Shown here piece by piece: positions 1-8,971 of a DNA stretch of 64,000 bases. The stretch's first letter is position 1; every line of letters begins with the position of its first letter. The DNA is from Microbispora rosea (GTDB lineage Bacteria > Actinomycetota > Actinomycetes > Streptosporangiales > Streptosporangiaceae): the NCBI RefSeq assembly GCF_900156315.1, contig NZ_FTNI01000002.1, positions 372,001 to 436,000 of the forward strand. Reading direction: 5' to 3'. The notes beneath the pieces are model-generated. The model did not search any database. It had not been told where the DNA came from and saw only the letters and a list, made by a program, of their open reading frames with translations. The position numbers and the translations under genes were made by a program.

Positions 1-411
1 TATGACATCGCTCCCGGCAACAAGCTCACCTTCCGGAGCTACTTCAAGATCAGCCGCTACCAGGACGACACCGAGAACTGCGTCGCGCACAACGGCTCGC
101 TGATCCCGGTCAAGGGCCGCGACATCATGGTGCAGGCCTGGTATCAGGGCGGCGTCTCGATCTGGGACTTCACCGACTCGGCGCACCCGCAGGAGATCGG
201 CTACTTCGAGCGCGGCCCGTGGTCGGAGCCGTTGAGCGCCGGCTATTGGTCGGCCTACTACTACAACGGCTACATCTACGGCAGCGAGTTCAACCAGGGA
301 TTCGACGTCCTGCGGATCAACGACCCGCGTACGAACCAGGCCAAGAGCGTGAAGATGGACATCCTCAACGTGCAGAGCCAGGGTTCGTACCGCGAGCACG
401 GCAGGCACTAG
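1..411 (+). CDS. LVIVD-repeat protein, 3' end only
   Basis: This is the last 136 codons of a gene whose start lies outside the window; the frame is open from base 1 to a TAG at 409-411. The visible part contains a beta-propeller-like repeat around GGVSIWDFTD with an IGYF strand, as in LVIVD-repeat proteins (PF08309), which are usually secreted actinobacterial surface proteins of unknown function. It ends in a short polar tail. No signal peptide can be assessed because the N-terminus is missing. A strong hairpin follows the stop, so it is probably the last gene of its transcript. The family call rests on the repeat motif alone. Confidence 0.6.
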   Translation, partial: YDIAPGNKLTFRSYFKISRYQDDTENCVAHNGSLIPVKGRDIMVQAWYQGGVSIWDFTDSAHPQEIGYFERGPWSEPLSAGYWSAYYYNGYIYGSEFNQGFDVLRINDPRTNQAKSVKMDILNVQSQGSYREHGRH

Positions 412-422
412 AGGCATAGAAG

Positions 423-477
423 GAGGCGGGCATCTCCGGTGCGGCCTCTCCCTCAACGCACCGGCGATGCCCGCCTC
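423..477. terminator. Hairpin terminator between convergent genes
   Basis: Two 21-base arms (423-443 and 457-477) are complementary except for one mismatch at base 435, around a 13-base loop. There is no T-tract, which is common for actinobacterial terminators. It lies between the LVIVD gene and the convergent RDD gene, so it could serve both strands. Confidence 0.7.
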
Positions 478-544
478 AACCCCACTGCAGGTATGCCCCA
501 TGACCTGCAATGACCACAGGTGCCCCGCAAATCGGGCTCTACAC

Positions 545-1480
545 CTAAACGGGTGGAACAAATCCTCCCGATGTCGTCGGAGCCTCTCCACGCGGCGGCT
601 CCGCCGGTCTCGGCGGGGCCGCCGCCGGCACACCGTATCCCTGCCCCCCGGACCCCTGCGCGCCGTGTCCATAAGCGCCGTGTCCATAAGCGCCGTACCG
701 CTGGGGACCGTACGGCGGGGGCGTGGAACGGACCCGGGCGAGCCGTATCTCCTCACGGCGCCTGCGTTCGGCCAGTACGGCGGCCAGATAGGCGTACGGC
801 GGGACGCCGGGCGGGGGCGGCGGCGCCACCTGCGCGCTGATCCGCGTGGCCACACGCAGCCCCATCTCGTCCCGGGTGTGCGGGCTGAGCTGGTTCCACC
901 TGGACAGGTACTGCCGGGCCGTGTTGGCCAGGTCGTCGGACAGCCCGGACAACTCCAGCGTCGCGGCCCACGACGCGAGCGACGGAGGCATCTCCGGCGG
1001 AGGGGCCTGCTGCGGCGAACGCTCCCCGATGACGGTCGTCCCCGCGAACACGTCCCCCAGGCGCTTACCACGCTGGTTGAGGAGCGACGTGATGAGCGCG
1101 GGAGCGCCGGCGAACGTCCAGAACTCCAGGAATCCGGCGAGCCCGCGGAACAACGCCTGCCGGAAGCGTTCCGGCCCGCCGTCATCGCTCACCACGCGCA
1201 GGCCGAGGGCGAGCTTGCCCAGCGAGCGGCCCCTGGTGATCGTCTCGAACGCGACCGGGTAGCCCACCGTGACCAGCACGACGAACAGGATGAGCAGGCC
1301 GGTGGCCAGTGACTCGTCGGTCACCACAGACGCCTGCGTGACCAGCACGACAGCAAGGATGATCACGGCCCACTGGACGGCCCAGTCGATGAGGAAGGCC
1401 AGGGCGCGGCTGGGGAGCTGGGCGACGCGAACCTCTACGACGACCGCCTCGCCGGTCACGACTTCGGACACACTGCGCAC
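545..1480 (-). CDS. RDD-family membrane protein with Tyr/Gly/Pro-rich tail
   Basis: A 311-residue membrane protein. Residues about 20-150 form an RDD domain (PF06271): ALAFLIDWAVQW opens the first helix, and helices follow around LLILFVVLVTVGYPVAF. Function is unknown; the family has been linked to small-solute or ion transport. The C-terminal 60 residues are low-complexity Gly/Tyr/Pro and contain a 15-base tandem duplication (661-690) encoding AYGHG twice. It is divergent from the SpoIIM-like gene with 32 bases between starts. RDD, SpoIIM, DUF58 and MoxR genes together are a conserved actinobacterial neighbourhood, so a shared envelope role is likely. Confidence 0.85.
   Translation of the reverse strand: MRSVSEVVTGEAVVVEVRVAQLPSRALAFLIDWAVQWAVIILAVVLVTQASVVTDESLATGLLILFVVLVTVGYPVAFETITRGRSLGKLALGLRVVSDDGGPERFRQALFRGLAGFLEFWTFAGAPALITSLLNQRGKRLGDVFAGTTVIGERSPQQAPPPEMPPSLASWAATLELSGLSDDLANTARQYLSRWNQLSPHTRDEMGLRVATRISAQVAPPPPPGVPPYAYLAAVLAERRRREEIRLARVRSTPPPYGPQRYGAYGHGAYGHGAQGSGGQGYGVPAAAPPRPAEPPRGEAPTTSGGFVPPV
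661..690. repeat. 15-bp tandem duplication inside the RDD gene
   Basis: Two exact copies of cgccgtgtccataag (661-675 and 676-690), in frame, followed by a partial third (cgccgt). They double the AYGHG peptide in the tail of the RDD protein. Confidence 0.9.
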
Positions 1481-1512
1481 CCTACTGTGCCACCGCCGAT
1501 AGGGTCCGATCC

Positions 1513-2505
1513 GTGGACATCGATGCGTTCGTCGCCGCGAGCAAGCCGTCCTGGGATCGGCTGGACGACCTCGTACGGCGGCAGCGCAGGCTGCGCGGCG
1601 CGGAGGTCGACGAGCTGGTCGAGCTCTACCAGCGGGCGGCGACCCACCTGTCCATCGTGCGATCGGGGTCGTCCGACGCCCTTCTCGTCGGACGCCTGTC
1701 GTCGCTGGTGGCGAGGGCGCGCTCGGCCGTCACGGGAGCCCACAGCCCGGCCTGGCGGGAGGTCGCCCGGTTCTTCACGGTGTCGTTCCCCGTGGTGGCC
1801 TACCGGGCGCGCCGGTGGTGGATCGGCGTCACAGTGGTCTCGCTCGCGGTCGCGTACGTCGTGGGCGTGTGGGTGGCGCGCGACCCCGCCGTGCAGAGCC
1901 TGGTCGGCACACCTGAGGAGATCCGGCAGATCGTCGAGCACGACTTCGCCGACTACTACTCCGAGAACCCGGCGGCGTCGTTCGCCGGCCACGTGTGGCT
2001 GAACAACGCCTGGCTGTCCATGCAGGTCGTGGTCTCGGCGATCCTGCTCGGCCTGCCCATCCCCTGGATCCTGTTCCAGAACGCGGCCAACGTGGGGCTC
2101 ATGGGCGGTCTCATGCACGCGCACGGCAAGGCGGACGTCTTCTGGGGCCTGATCCTGCCGCACGGCATGCTGGAGCTGACCGCGGTCTTCCTCGCGGCGG
2201 CCGCCGGGCTGCGGCTGGGCTGGACCGTCGTCGACCCCGGCCCCAGGCGGCGGGCGGAGGCGCTGGCCGAGCAGGGCAGGGCCGTGATGAGCGTCGCGCT
2301 CGGCCTGGTCGTGGTGCTGCTCGTCTCCGGGCTCATCGAGGCGGGGGTCACCCCTTCGGGCCTGCCGACCTGGGCGCGCATCTCCATCGGGGCGCTCGCG
2401 GAGGCGCTCTTCATCGCGTACGTGGTCGTCTTCGGCCGCCGGGCGGAACGCGCGGACGAGACAGGGGACATCGAGCACGCCCCCGACCTCGCGCCCACAG
2501 CCTGA
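1513..2505 (+). CDS. SpoIIM-like (stage II sporulation protein M family) membrane protein
   Basis: A 330-residue polytopic membrane protein of the SpoIIM/DUF95 family (PF01944). A soluble N-terminal stretch of about 100 residues starts MDIDAFVAASKPSW. Membrane segments follow from about residue 115 (GVTVVSLAVAYVVGVWVA), with the family's central region around FQNAANVGLMGGLMHAHG and LPHGMLELTAVFLAAAAG. In Bacillus SpoIIM acts in engulfment; in actinomycetes the gene sits with RDD and MoxR/DUF58 genes and its role is not defined. The GTG-type start follows the divergent RDD start closely. The stop codon lies in a short tandem repeat that repeats TGA in frame. Confidence 0.85.
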   Translation: MDIDAFVAASKPSWDRLDDLVRRQRRLRGAEVDELVELYQRAATHLSIVRSGSSDALLVGRLSSLVARARSAVTGAHSPAWREVARFFTVSFPVVAYRARRWWIGVTVVSLAVAYVVGVWVARDPAVQSLVGTPEEIRQIVEHDFADYYSENPAASFAGHVWLNNAWLSMQVVVSAILLGLPIPWILFQNAANVGLMGGLMHAHGKADVFWGLILPHGMLELTAVFLAAAAGLRLGWTVVDPGPRRRAEALAEQGRAVMSVALGLVVVLLVSGLIEAGVTPSGLPTWARISIGALAEALFIAYVVVFGRRAERADETGDIEHAPDLAPTA

Positions 2506-2535
2506 ACCTCAACAGCCTGAGCCCCAACAGCCTGA
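2498..2535. repeat. 15-bp tandem repeat over the spoIIM-like stop codon
   Basis: Units begin at 2498, 2513 and 2528, each starting cagcctga. Because the period is five codons, the in-frame TGA is repeated three times. It fills the gap between the convergent spoIIM-like and DUF58 genes. Confidence 0.8.
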
Positions 2536-3861
2536 TCAGAGCCGGCCGGCGGCCTTCAGAGCCAGGTACGCGTCCGCGAGCGCCGGGGCGACGTCCTCGG
2601 GCAGGGCGTCCACGACCTCCACGCCGTGGCGGCGCAGCACCGCGGTGATCCCGCGCCGTTCGCCGCGCAGCCGCTCGGCCGCCGCGGCGTCGTAGACGGC
2701 CTCCGAAGTGCCGCGCCCGGCCGCCATGCCGGCCACGCGCGGATCGGCGACCGAGGCCACCACAACCGTGTGCCGGGACGACAGGCTGGGCAGCACGGGC
2801 AGCAGGCCCTCCTCCATGGCGGTGGCGTTCAGGTCGGTCAGCAGCACCACCAGGCAGCGCCGCCTGGCCCTGGACAGCACGGCCGCCACCATCCCCGCGG
2901 CGTCGGCCTCGACCAGCTCCGCCTCGATCGGCGCCATCGCGTCGACCAGCGACGACAGCAGTTCCGTGCGCGACGCGCCGGACACCTGGGCCCGTACGGC
3001 CCGGTCGTAGGCGAGGAAGTCGACGCGGTCGCCGGCCCGTGCGGCGAGCGCGGCCAGCAGCAGCGCGGCGTCCATCGACCAGTCCAGGCGGGGCCATCCG
3101 GAAGGGCCGGAGCCGGGCACGGGCGCCTCCCCGACCCGGCCCGCCGAGGTGCGGCCCGTGTCGAGCACGATCAGCACGCGGCGGTCGCGTTCGGGCCGCC
3201 AGGTGCGCACGACGACGTCGCTGCGCCGGGCGCTCGCCCGCCAGTCGATCGAGCGGACGTCGTCGCCCACCACATACTCACGCAGCGAGTCGAACTCGGT
3301 GCCCTGGCCGCGCACCAGCGCCGGATGCCGTCCGTCGAGCTCGCGCAGCCGGGCCAGCCGCGCAGGCAGATGCCTGCGGCTGAGGAACGGCGGCAGCACC
3401 CTGACGGTCCACGGCACGTGGAACGTCCGCTGCCGCGCCGCCAGGCCCAGCGGCCCGACCGAGCGGACCGTCACGGCGACGGCCTCCCGGTCGCCCCTGC
3501 GGGTGGGCGTCAGCGTCGTGACCAGGCGTCGCCGCTCGTGGGCCGGCACGTCGAGTGTCACCCGCCGCGGCGCGGCCGCGGCCGAGGGCTGCCAGGCGTC
3601 GCGCAGCACGCCACGGACCCGCCGCGCGCCCGGGTTGTCCACGACGAGGCCGATCGTCGCCGACTGCCCGAGGCGCACCCGCCGTTCGCCGTCGCGCTGG
3701 AAGCGGAGCCCGCGTACGGCGCCCGCGAGCAGCAGGTCGGCCGTCACGAGCACGGCGAGCACGAGCGCGGCGGCCAGGACGACCAGGCCGGGCTCGGGGG
3801 CGAGGAGCACGACGATCGCGGCGAGGGCGGCGAGCAGTCCCGCGCGTCCGGTCAGCGCCAC
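2536..3861 (-). CDS. DUF58 domain protein (MoxR partner)
   Basis: A 441-residue protein with two N-terminal hydrophobic segments (residues about 7-50), a beta-rich middle part, and a DUF58 signature near residue 195 (LREYVVGDDVRSIDWRAS). A vWA-like fold follows, with the Asp-containing strand VLIVLDTGRT. DUF58 proteins are membrane-linked vWA-like partners of MoxR ATPases, thought to act in assembly or maturation of envelope proteins. The GTG start is 7 bases downstream of the MoxR stop, so the two are co-translated. It is the last gene of the five-gene minus-strand operon. Confidence 0.88.
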   Translation of the reverse strand: MALTGRAGLLAALAAIVVLLAPEPGLVVLAAALVLAVLVTADLLLAGAVRGLRFQRDGERRVRLGQSATIGLVVDNPGARRVRGVLRDAWQPSAAAAPRRVTLDVPAHERRRLVTTLTPTRRGDREAVAVTVRSVGPLGLAARQRTFHVPWTVRVLPPFLSRRHLPARLARLRELDGRHPALVRGQGTEFDSLREYVVGDDVRSIDWRASARRSDVVVRTWRPERDRRVLIVLDTGRTSAGRVGEAPVPGSGPSGWPRLDWSMDAALLLAALAARAGDRVDFLAYDRAVRAQVSGASRTELLSSLVDAMAPIEAELVEADAAGMVAAVLSRARRRCLVVLLTDLNATAMEEGLLPVLPSLSSRHTVVVASVADPRVAGMAAGRGTSEAVYDAAAAERLRGERRGITAVLRRHGVEVVDALPEDVAPALADAYLALKAAGRL

Positions 3862-3868
3862 GCGGCCC

Positions 3869-4834
3869 TCACCGGGGAACGGGGACGGCGGCCAGGATGC
3901 CCTCCAGGATGCCGTCCGGGGTGGCGCCCTCCAGTTCGGCCTCCGGGCGCAGCCCCACGCGGTGGCGCAGGGCGGGCCGCGCCAGGGCCTTCACGTCGTC
4001 CGGCGTCACGTACGACCGCCCCGACAGCCACGCCCACGCGCGGGCGGCGGCGAGCAGCGCGGTGGCCCCGCGGGGCGAGACGCCGAGCTGGAGCGAGGGC
4101 GACTGCCGGGTGGCCCGCGCGACGTCCACGACGTAACCGAGCACCTCGGCACTCGCGTGGACCTGCGCGACCGCCCGGCGTCCCGCCGCGAGGTCGGCCG
4201 CGGACGCCACCGCCTTGATCTCGGTCAGGTCGCGCGGGTCGAAGCCGAGCGCGTGCCGTTCGAGGACGGCGATCTCCTGCTCGCGCGCCGGCAGCGGCAC
4301 GGTCAGCTTGAGCTGGAACCGGTCGAGCTGCGCCTCGGGGAGCTGGTAGGTGCCCTCGTACTCGACGGGGTTCTGGGTCGCCACGACGATGAAGGGGTCC
4401 GGCAGCGCGCGGGCCGCGCCGTCGACGCTGACCTGCCGTTCCTCCATGGCCTCGAGGAGGGCGGCCTGGGTCTTCGGCGGCGTGCGGTTGATCTCGTCGG
4501 CGAGCAGCAGGTTGGTGAAGACCGGCCCCTCACGGAACTCGAACTCGGCCGTCCTGGCGTCGTAGACCAGCGAGCCCGTGACGTCGCCCGGCATCAGGTC
4601 GGGGGTGAACTGCACCCGCTTGAAGTCCAGTGCGAGCGTGGCCGACAGCGTGCGTACGAGCAGGGTCTTGGCCACGCCGGGCACGCCTTCGAGCAGCACG
4701 TGACCCCGGCACAGCAGCGCGATGACCAGTCCGGTGACGACGGGATCCTGGCCCACGACCGCCTTGGCCACCTCCGCCCGCAGCGCCGCGAGCGCCTCGC
4801 GGGCGGCGTCCGCGTCCGATTCAGGTGTGGTCAC
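3869..4834 (-). CDS. MoxR-family AAA+ ATPase
   Basis: A 321-residue MoxR/RavA-type AAA+ ATPase. The Walker A region reads LLEGVPGVAKTLLV (about residues 40-53), Walker B is LLADEINRTPP, and the sensor region is VATQNPVEYEGTYQLPEAQ. The frame is open further upstream, but the GTG at 4834 matches the family N-terminus and makes a 4-base GTGA overlap with the preceding DUF4350 gene. MoxR ATPases act as chaperones with vWA-type partners; here the partner is the adjacent DUF58 protein. Mycobacterial moxR genes have the same neighbours. Confidence 0.92.
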   Translation of the reverse strand: MTTPESDADAAREALAALRAEVAKAVVGQDPVVTGLVIALLCRGHVLLEGVPGVAKTLLVRTLSATLALDFKRVQFTPDLMPGDVTGSLVYDARTAEFEFREGPVFTNLLLADEINRTPPKTQAALLEAMEERQVSVDGAARALPDPFIVVATQNPVEYEGTYQLPEAQLDRFQLKLTVPLPAREQEIAVLERHALGFDPRDLTEIKAVASAADLAAGRRAVAQVHASAEVLGYVVDVARATRQSPSLQLGVSPRGATALLAAARAWAWLSGRSYVTPDDVKALARPALRHRVGLRPEAELEGATPDGILEGILAAVPVPR

Positions 4835-5979
4835 GAGTCTCGTACCTGCCTTTCGAGTGTGTCCAGGTGAGCGGCGAGGGCCACCAGCGCGGTGTCGTCT
4901 CCGGGTGACGGGCCGCACAGCAGCGCCAGCAACGGCTCCGGGGCGCGACCGGTGCGCGTGGCGGCGGCGACGGCGACCTCCTCCGGAGTGGCGGTGCGGG
5001 GCAGTCCGAGGCGGGGAGCGAGCCGGTCGGCCGCGGCGGCCCGCAACGCGAGGGCCGCCCGGTCCCTGGCCCGGCGGGACCGGTACAGGCGTCCGCGCCC
5101 CTCGACGGTCTCCGCGGCCCGCACGACCACGGGCAGGCGCTCGGCCACGACGGGCCCGAGCCTGCGCCCGCGCCACAGGGCGGCCAGGGCCACCGCGACG
5201 GCGAGCTGAAGGACCGCCCACTTGACGCCGCCGGGAACGAGGTCGCCGAGCGAACGGGCCTGCCCGTCCGTCCCATCGCCGGAGCCGCCCGCCTCGTCGG
5301 GATCGCCGGGCTCGGCGAGCCAGACGAGTTTCGGTCGCGACCCGGCGAGGTTCAGCGCGAGCGCCGCGTTGCCGTCCTCCGCGAGGCGCAGGTTGGTCAT
5401 GAACGACGCGTCGCCCAGCACGGTCACTGTGTGCCCGTCCGCGGTGTAGCGGACCAGCGAGCGCCCGTCGCCGGCGGGGTAGCAGCCGGTGGAGCCCGGC
5501 GGCCCGGTGAAGGACGTGCCGCCGGTGTAGGCGGCGCCTGCCCGCACCGCCTCATTCAGCGTGCACTCCGGGGCCCGGGACCGGGCGCGCACGGGGCCCT
5601 GCCTGCGTACGCCGGAGGCGAGCACATCGAGGTACGGCACGGAGCCGACGACGAGCCGGTCGCCGAAAGCCACGGCGAGGCGGCCGGCGGCGCCGCGGTC
5701 CAGGAGGCTCGCCTCGGTGACCAGCAACAGGGTGAACGGCCCGGCGGCAGACACGGCCGCGCTGGGGGTCTCCACCCGGACCACCTGCACCCCGTGCGCC
5801 TGAAGCAGCCGGGCGAGTGCGGCGCTGCCGTTCAGCGAGGTGTCGGCGGGATCGAGGGAGCGGCCGCCGGCCTGTCCCCCCATGAGCAGCACGGGCAGCG
5901 CCGCCGTGACCAGCACGAGCACCACCAGCGACGTGACCCAGGCCGCCTGCCGCGCCCGCCCCGGTGTGGTGGCGGTCAT
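4831..5979 (-). CDS. DUF4350 membrane-anchored protein
   Basis: A 382-residue protein with an N-terminal membrane segment (residues about 13-33), a DUF4350 domain beginning LNGSAALARLLQAHGVQVV, and a second membrane segment near residue 255 (WAVLQLAVAVALAALWRGRR). The domain resembles a glutamine-amidotransferase-like fold with no known activity and is found almost only in MoxR/DUF58/DUF4129 operons. It overlaps its neighbours on both sides by 4 bases: ATGA with the DUF4129 gene and GTGA with moxR. Confidence 0.85.
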   Translation of the reverse strand: MTATTPGRARQAAWVTSLVVLVLVTAALPVLLMGGQAGGRSLDPADTSLNGSAALARLLQAHGVQVVRVETPSAAVSAAGPFTLLLVTEASLLDRGAAGRLAVAFGDRLVVGSVPYLDVLASGVRRQGPVRARSRAPECTLNEAVRAGAAYTGGTSFTGPPGSTGCYPAGDGRSLVRYTADGHTVTVLGDASFMTNLRLAEDGNAALALNLAGSRPKLVWLAEPGDPDEAGGSGDGTDGQARSLGDLVPGGVKWAVLQLAVAVALAALWRGRRLGPVVAERLPVVVRAAETVEGRGRLYRSRRARDRAALALRAAAADRLAPRLGLPRTATPEEVAVAAATRTGRAPEPLLALLCGPSPGDDTALVALAAHLDTLERQVRDS

Positions 5980-6614
5980 GCGCCCACGCCCGTGCGGGCC
6001 GACCGCAGACGCTCGTCCAGGGCGGTGAGCGAGAGGTAGCCCTCTCGGGTGCCGCCCAGCCCGCCGTAGGTCACGTCGTCGAACAGCCGTGCTGCCGCGC
6101 GCAGGTCCGCCGCGTGGGGCGGCAGGGCCTGCCCGGCGACCTCGGCCAGCTCCACGGCGGTGCGGCCCGGCATCGGGCTGACGATCGCGCGTTCCTCCAG
6201 TTCGCGGGCGATCGCGCGCAGCCGCTCCTGGATGGCCCCGGCCCAGCCGCCCTCGGCCGCCAGGCGCTCGGCTTCGGCGCGATGCTCTGCGGCGGTCCGC
6301 TCACGCTGCCCGAACACCGCGCCGCTCTCCGTACGCCGGCCGCCCGAGAAGCGGCGCAGGGCCCACAGGAGCAGCACGGCCAGGACGGCGAGGACGACGG
6401 CGATCACGACGAGCGACGTCACACCGCCTCCGCCCGTCCCGCCGCCGCTCATGAGGTCGCCGAGGAACTGGGACATCTCCCGCTGCAGCCGGTCGAACAG
6501 CGGCTCGTGCTGGTAGCCCGCCCCGGACAGCTCGCGCGCGGCCTCCCGGGCGGCCTGGTCGCGGCCGACGTCGATCGGCGAGGCGAGCAGCGCCGCCGAC
6601 CGTATGGGCGTCAC
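5976..6614 (-). CDS. DUF4129 domain membrane protein
   Basis: A 212-residue protein. A single membrane helix near residues 60-85 (VTSLVVIAVVLAVLAVLLLW) is followed by a cytosolic DUF4129 domain (PF13559) with the LFDDVTYGG signature near the end. The GTG start at 6614 was chosen because it gives a GTGA overlap with the upstream gene; a longer ATG-started frame would run inside that gene. DUF4129 proteins accompany MoxR/DUF58 systems and some transglutaminase-like proteins, but their biochemical role is unknown. Confidence 0.83.
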   Translation of the reverse strand: MTPIRSAALLASPIDVGRDQAAREAARELSGAGYQHEPLFDRLQREMSQFLGDLMSGGGTGGGGVTSLVVIAVVLAVLAVLLLWALRRFSGGRRTESGAVFGQRERTAAEHRAEAERLAAEGGWAGAIQERLRAIARELEERAIVSPMPGRTAVELAEVAGQALPPHAADLRAAARLFDDVTYGGLGGTREGYLSLTALDERLRSARTGVGA

Positions 6615-7993
6615 GCCTGTGGGCCGTACGGCCCGTAAGGGCCATAAGGCCCCTGAGTCCCGTACGGCGGAGCCCCGTGATAGGGCCCGGAGCCCTGCTG
6701 CGTCCCGGCGGCGTAGCTCGGGTGCCACATGTCGTCGACCCCGGCGTGGACCCAGCCCTGCGACTGGTTCTGCGCCGCCGCCGTCTGCAGCACGAGGTCG
6801 AACGCCTCGGCCCGCATCCGCCGGTCGGCGTACAGCAACCCGGTCACGCCCGCCTGGAAGGGATAGGTGATCATCGAGGCGATGACCTGGCCGACCGCCA
6901 GGAGGAGCGCCGCGATCACGGTCCCGCCGGCGCTGCCGCTGTTGAGCATGCCGAGGAGCGAGCCGCCGAACGTGAACGGGATCGCCAGCACGCCGCTGAT
7001 GATGGCCGCGAGTATGGCGGTGAGCAGCAGGATGCCGAGCACCCGCCAGCTGTCACCCTTCACCAGCCGCCACGACCGGCTCATGGCGTCGGTGACCCCG
7101 CGGCCCTCCAGCACGATGGCCGGGGCCGACAACGACAGGCGCGTATAGAAGAACAGTAGATAAGGGATGTAGGCCAGGAAGAACAGCAGGCCGACGAGGA
7201 CCCCCAGTCCGGCGGCGGCGCCATCCATGGAGTCGAACGCGCCGGCCGCGACCATGATCACGAACACGGCAACGAGCGCGAGCAGCGGCAGCAGGAGGAT
7301 GAGCGCCTGCAGCAGCACCAGCCCGAACAGCGCGAGCACCCGCGACCGCGCCAGCCGCCACGCCTCGCCCACCGTGATGCGCCCGCCGAACACCGCGCGG
7401 CCCAGCACCCGGGTGAGGACGCCCGTGAGGACGGTGGTGCCGACGAACGTCATGACGTAGCTGATGATGGTGCCGATGTACTGCGCGGCCAGCCCGGCGA
7501 TCGGCGCGCTCGCCGTTTCGGCGGCGTAAGGGTCGGCCATGAGATCGCCGAGCGAGCCGAAGGAGATGGCCTGCCCGATCGCGGCCGGGATTCCGGTCAC
7601 CGCCGCGACGATCGCCGACAGGCCGAGCGTGGCCTTGGGGTTCGACCGGATCAGCTTGATCGTGCCGTCGAGGATGTCGCCCAGCGTCAGGGGGCGCAGC
7701 GGGATGATGCCCGGCCGCGGCGCGTCCGGCGCCCGGTATCCGTACTGTCCGCCTGCGTACGGCGCGTACGGAGCAGGAGCGTACGGAGCGGCCGGGTGAG
7801 GGGCGGACTGATAAGGGGCGGACGGGGGCGGTGCGATTGGGGGTGGTGCGGACGGGTTCGCGCCCTGCGGCGCGCCGGCGCCGGGAGATGCCCAGGAGGG
7901 CCCGGCTGCCCCGGCGGCCCCGCCGTACGGGGGAGGTTGCTCGGCCGCCCAGCCGGAGGGCATGTCGGGGGTGGAGCCGGGGCCGTCTGTCAT
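6611..7993 (-). CDS. Glycerophosphoryl diester phosphodiesterase-type membrane domain protein
   Basis: A 460-residue membrane protein. Residues 1-120 are Pro/Ala/Tyr-rich with repeated PYAP and YQSAP motifs. The rest holds about six membrane segments starting after PLTLGDILDGTIKLIRSNPK, a signature of the membrane domain seen in some glycerophosphodiesterases (PF10110). No phosphodiesterase catalytic domain is present. The tail is GPYG repeats. The ATG at 7993 opens with MTDGPGSTPDMPSGW; an upstream in-frame ATG lacks family support. It is the first gene of the MoxR-type operon. Confidence 0.8.
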   Translation of the reverse strand: MTDGPGSTPDMPSGWAAEQPPPYGGAAGAAGPSWASPGAGAPQGANPSAPPPIAPPPSAPYQSAPHPAAPYAPAPYAPYAGGQYGYRAPDAPRPGIIPLRPLTLGDILDGTIKLIRSNPKATLGLSAIVAAVTGIPAAIGQAISFGSLGDLMADPYAAETASAPIAGLAAQYIGTIISYVMTFVGTTVLTGVLTRVLGRAVFGGRITVGEAWRLARSRVLALFGLVLLQALILLLPLLALVAVFVIMVAAGAFDSMDGAAAGLGVLVGLLFFLAYIPYLLFFYTRLSLSAPAIVLEGRGVTDAMSRSWRLVKGDSWRVLGILLLTAILAAIISGVLAIPFTFGGSLLGMLNSGSAGGTVIAALLLAVGQVIASMITYPFQAGVTGLLYADRRMRAEAFDLVLQTAAAQNQSQGWVHAGVDDMWHPSYAAGTQQGSGPYHGAPPYGTQGPYGPYGPYGPQA

Positions 7994-8277
7994 GTCCCAA
8001 TCCTGGCATGATGTACGCGCGTGCCGCGCGGTCGTAGCAGGAAGGCTCTTGGGGGATGGCCGAAACGGGGGGTGCGGGCGCACACTTGGAACGTGACCGC
8101 ACCACGGGATTCCCGCCGGTGTGACCGCATCTGGTCAGATCATCGCGCGCTTCGTCCGCTGCGCCTAAACTCCATCCACTGTCGTGGTCGTGTAACACCA
8201 AAGCGGTGGCCACGGTAGCCTGCGGGGGAAACTGTGACAAACGCCCAAATCTCCCATACGCGTACGAATGAGGGGCC

Positions 8278-8955
8278 ATGAAAGGACGCGTGCTGGTCGT
8301 CGACGACGACGCCGCTCTCGCCGAGATGCTCGGCATCGTCTTGCGCGGGGAGGGCTTTGAGCCGTCGTTCGTGTCCGATGGCGACAAGGCGCTAGACGCC
8401 TTCAGGGACACCCGGCCGGACCTCGTCCTGCTCGACCTGATGCTCCCCGGCGCCGACGGAATCGACGTCTGCCGCCGCATCCGCGCCGAGTCCGGGGTCC
8501 CGATCGTGATGCTCACGGCCAAGAGCGACACCATCGACGTGGTGCTCGGCCTGGAATCCGGCGCGGACGACTACATCGTCAAGCCGTTCAAACCCAAGGA
8601 GCTCGTCGCCCGCGTGCGCGCCCGCCTGCGCCGCACGGACGAGCCCACGCCCGAGATCCTGCAGATCGGCGACATCACCATCGACGTGGCCGGCCACTCG
8701 GTCAAGCGCGGAGAGGAGACCATCAACCTCACGCCGCTGGAGTTCGACCTGCTGGTCGCGCTGGCCCGCAAGCCCCGTCAGGTCTTCACCCGCGAGGTGC
8801 TGCTGGAGCAGGTTTGGGGCTACCGGCACGCCGCCGATACTCGTCTGGTGAACGTGCACGTCCAGCGCCTGCGCGCGAAGATCGAGAAGGACCCCGAGCA
8901 CCCGGAGATCGTCGTGACGGTCCGGGGTGTGGGCTACAAGGCCGGCCCGGCGTAA
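8278..8955 (+). CDS. mtrA: MtrA, OmpR-family response regulator
   Basis: A 225-residue response regulator. The receiver domain (1-115) has the acidic pocket VVDDD at 7-11 and phospho-acceptor Asp53 in LVLLDLMLP. The conserved Lys is in DDYIVKPFKPKE. The C-terminal winged helix includes LTPLEFDLLVALARKP and ends VVTVRGVGYKAG. MtrA controls cell-wall hydrolase, division and, in Streptomyces, development genes. It starts 284 bases after the divergent membrane-protein gene and is followed 16 bases downstream by mtrB. Identity rests on both sequence and the mtrB-lpqB context. Confidence 0.97.
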   Translation: MKGRVLVVDDDAALAEMLGIVLRGEGFEPSFVSDGDKALDAFRDTRPDLVLLDLMLPGADGIDVCRRIRAESGVPIVMLTAKSDTIDVVLGLESGADDYIVKPFKPKELVARVRARLRRTDEPTPEILQIGDITIDVAGHSVKRGEETINLTPLEFDLLVALARKPRQVFTREVLLEQVWGYRHAADTRLVNVHVQRLRAKIEKDPEHPEIVVTVRGVGYKAGPA

Positions 8956-8971
8956 GCCGTACGTCAGCGTG

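Noticed and set aside
7994..8277. A specific promoter or MtrA autoregulatory box upstream of mtrA
   Set aside because: Only weak hexamers were seen and no clear MtrA-type direct repeat, so nothing is called.
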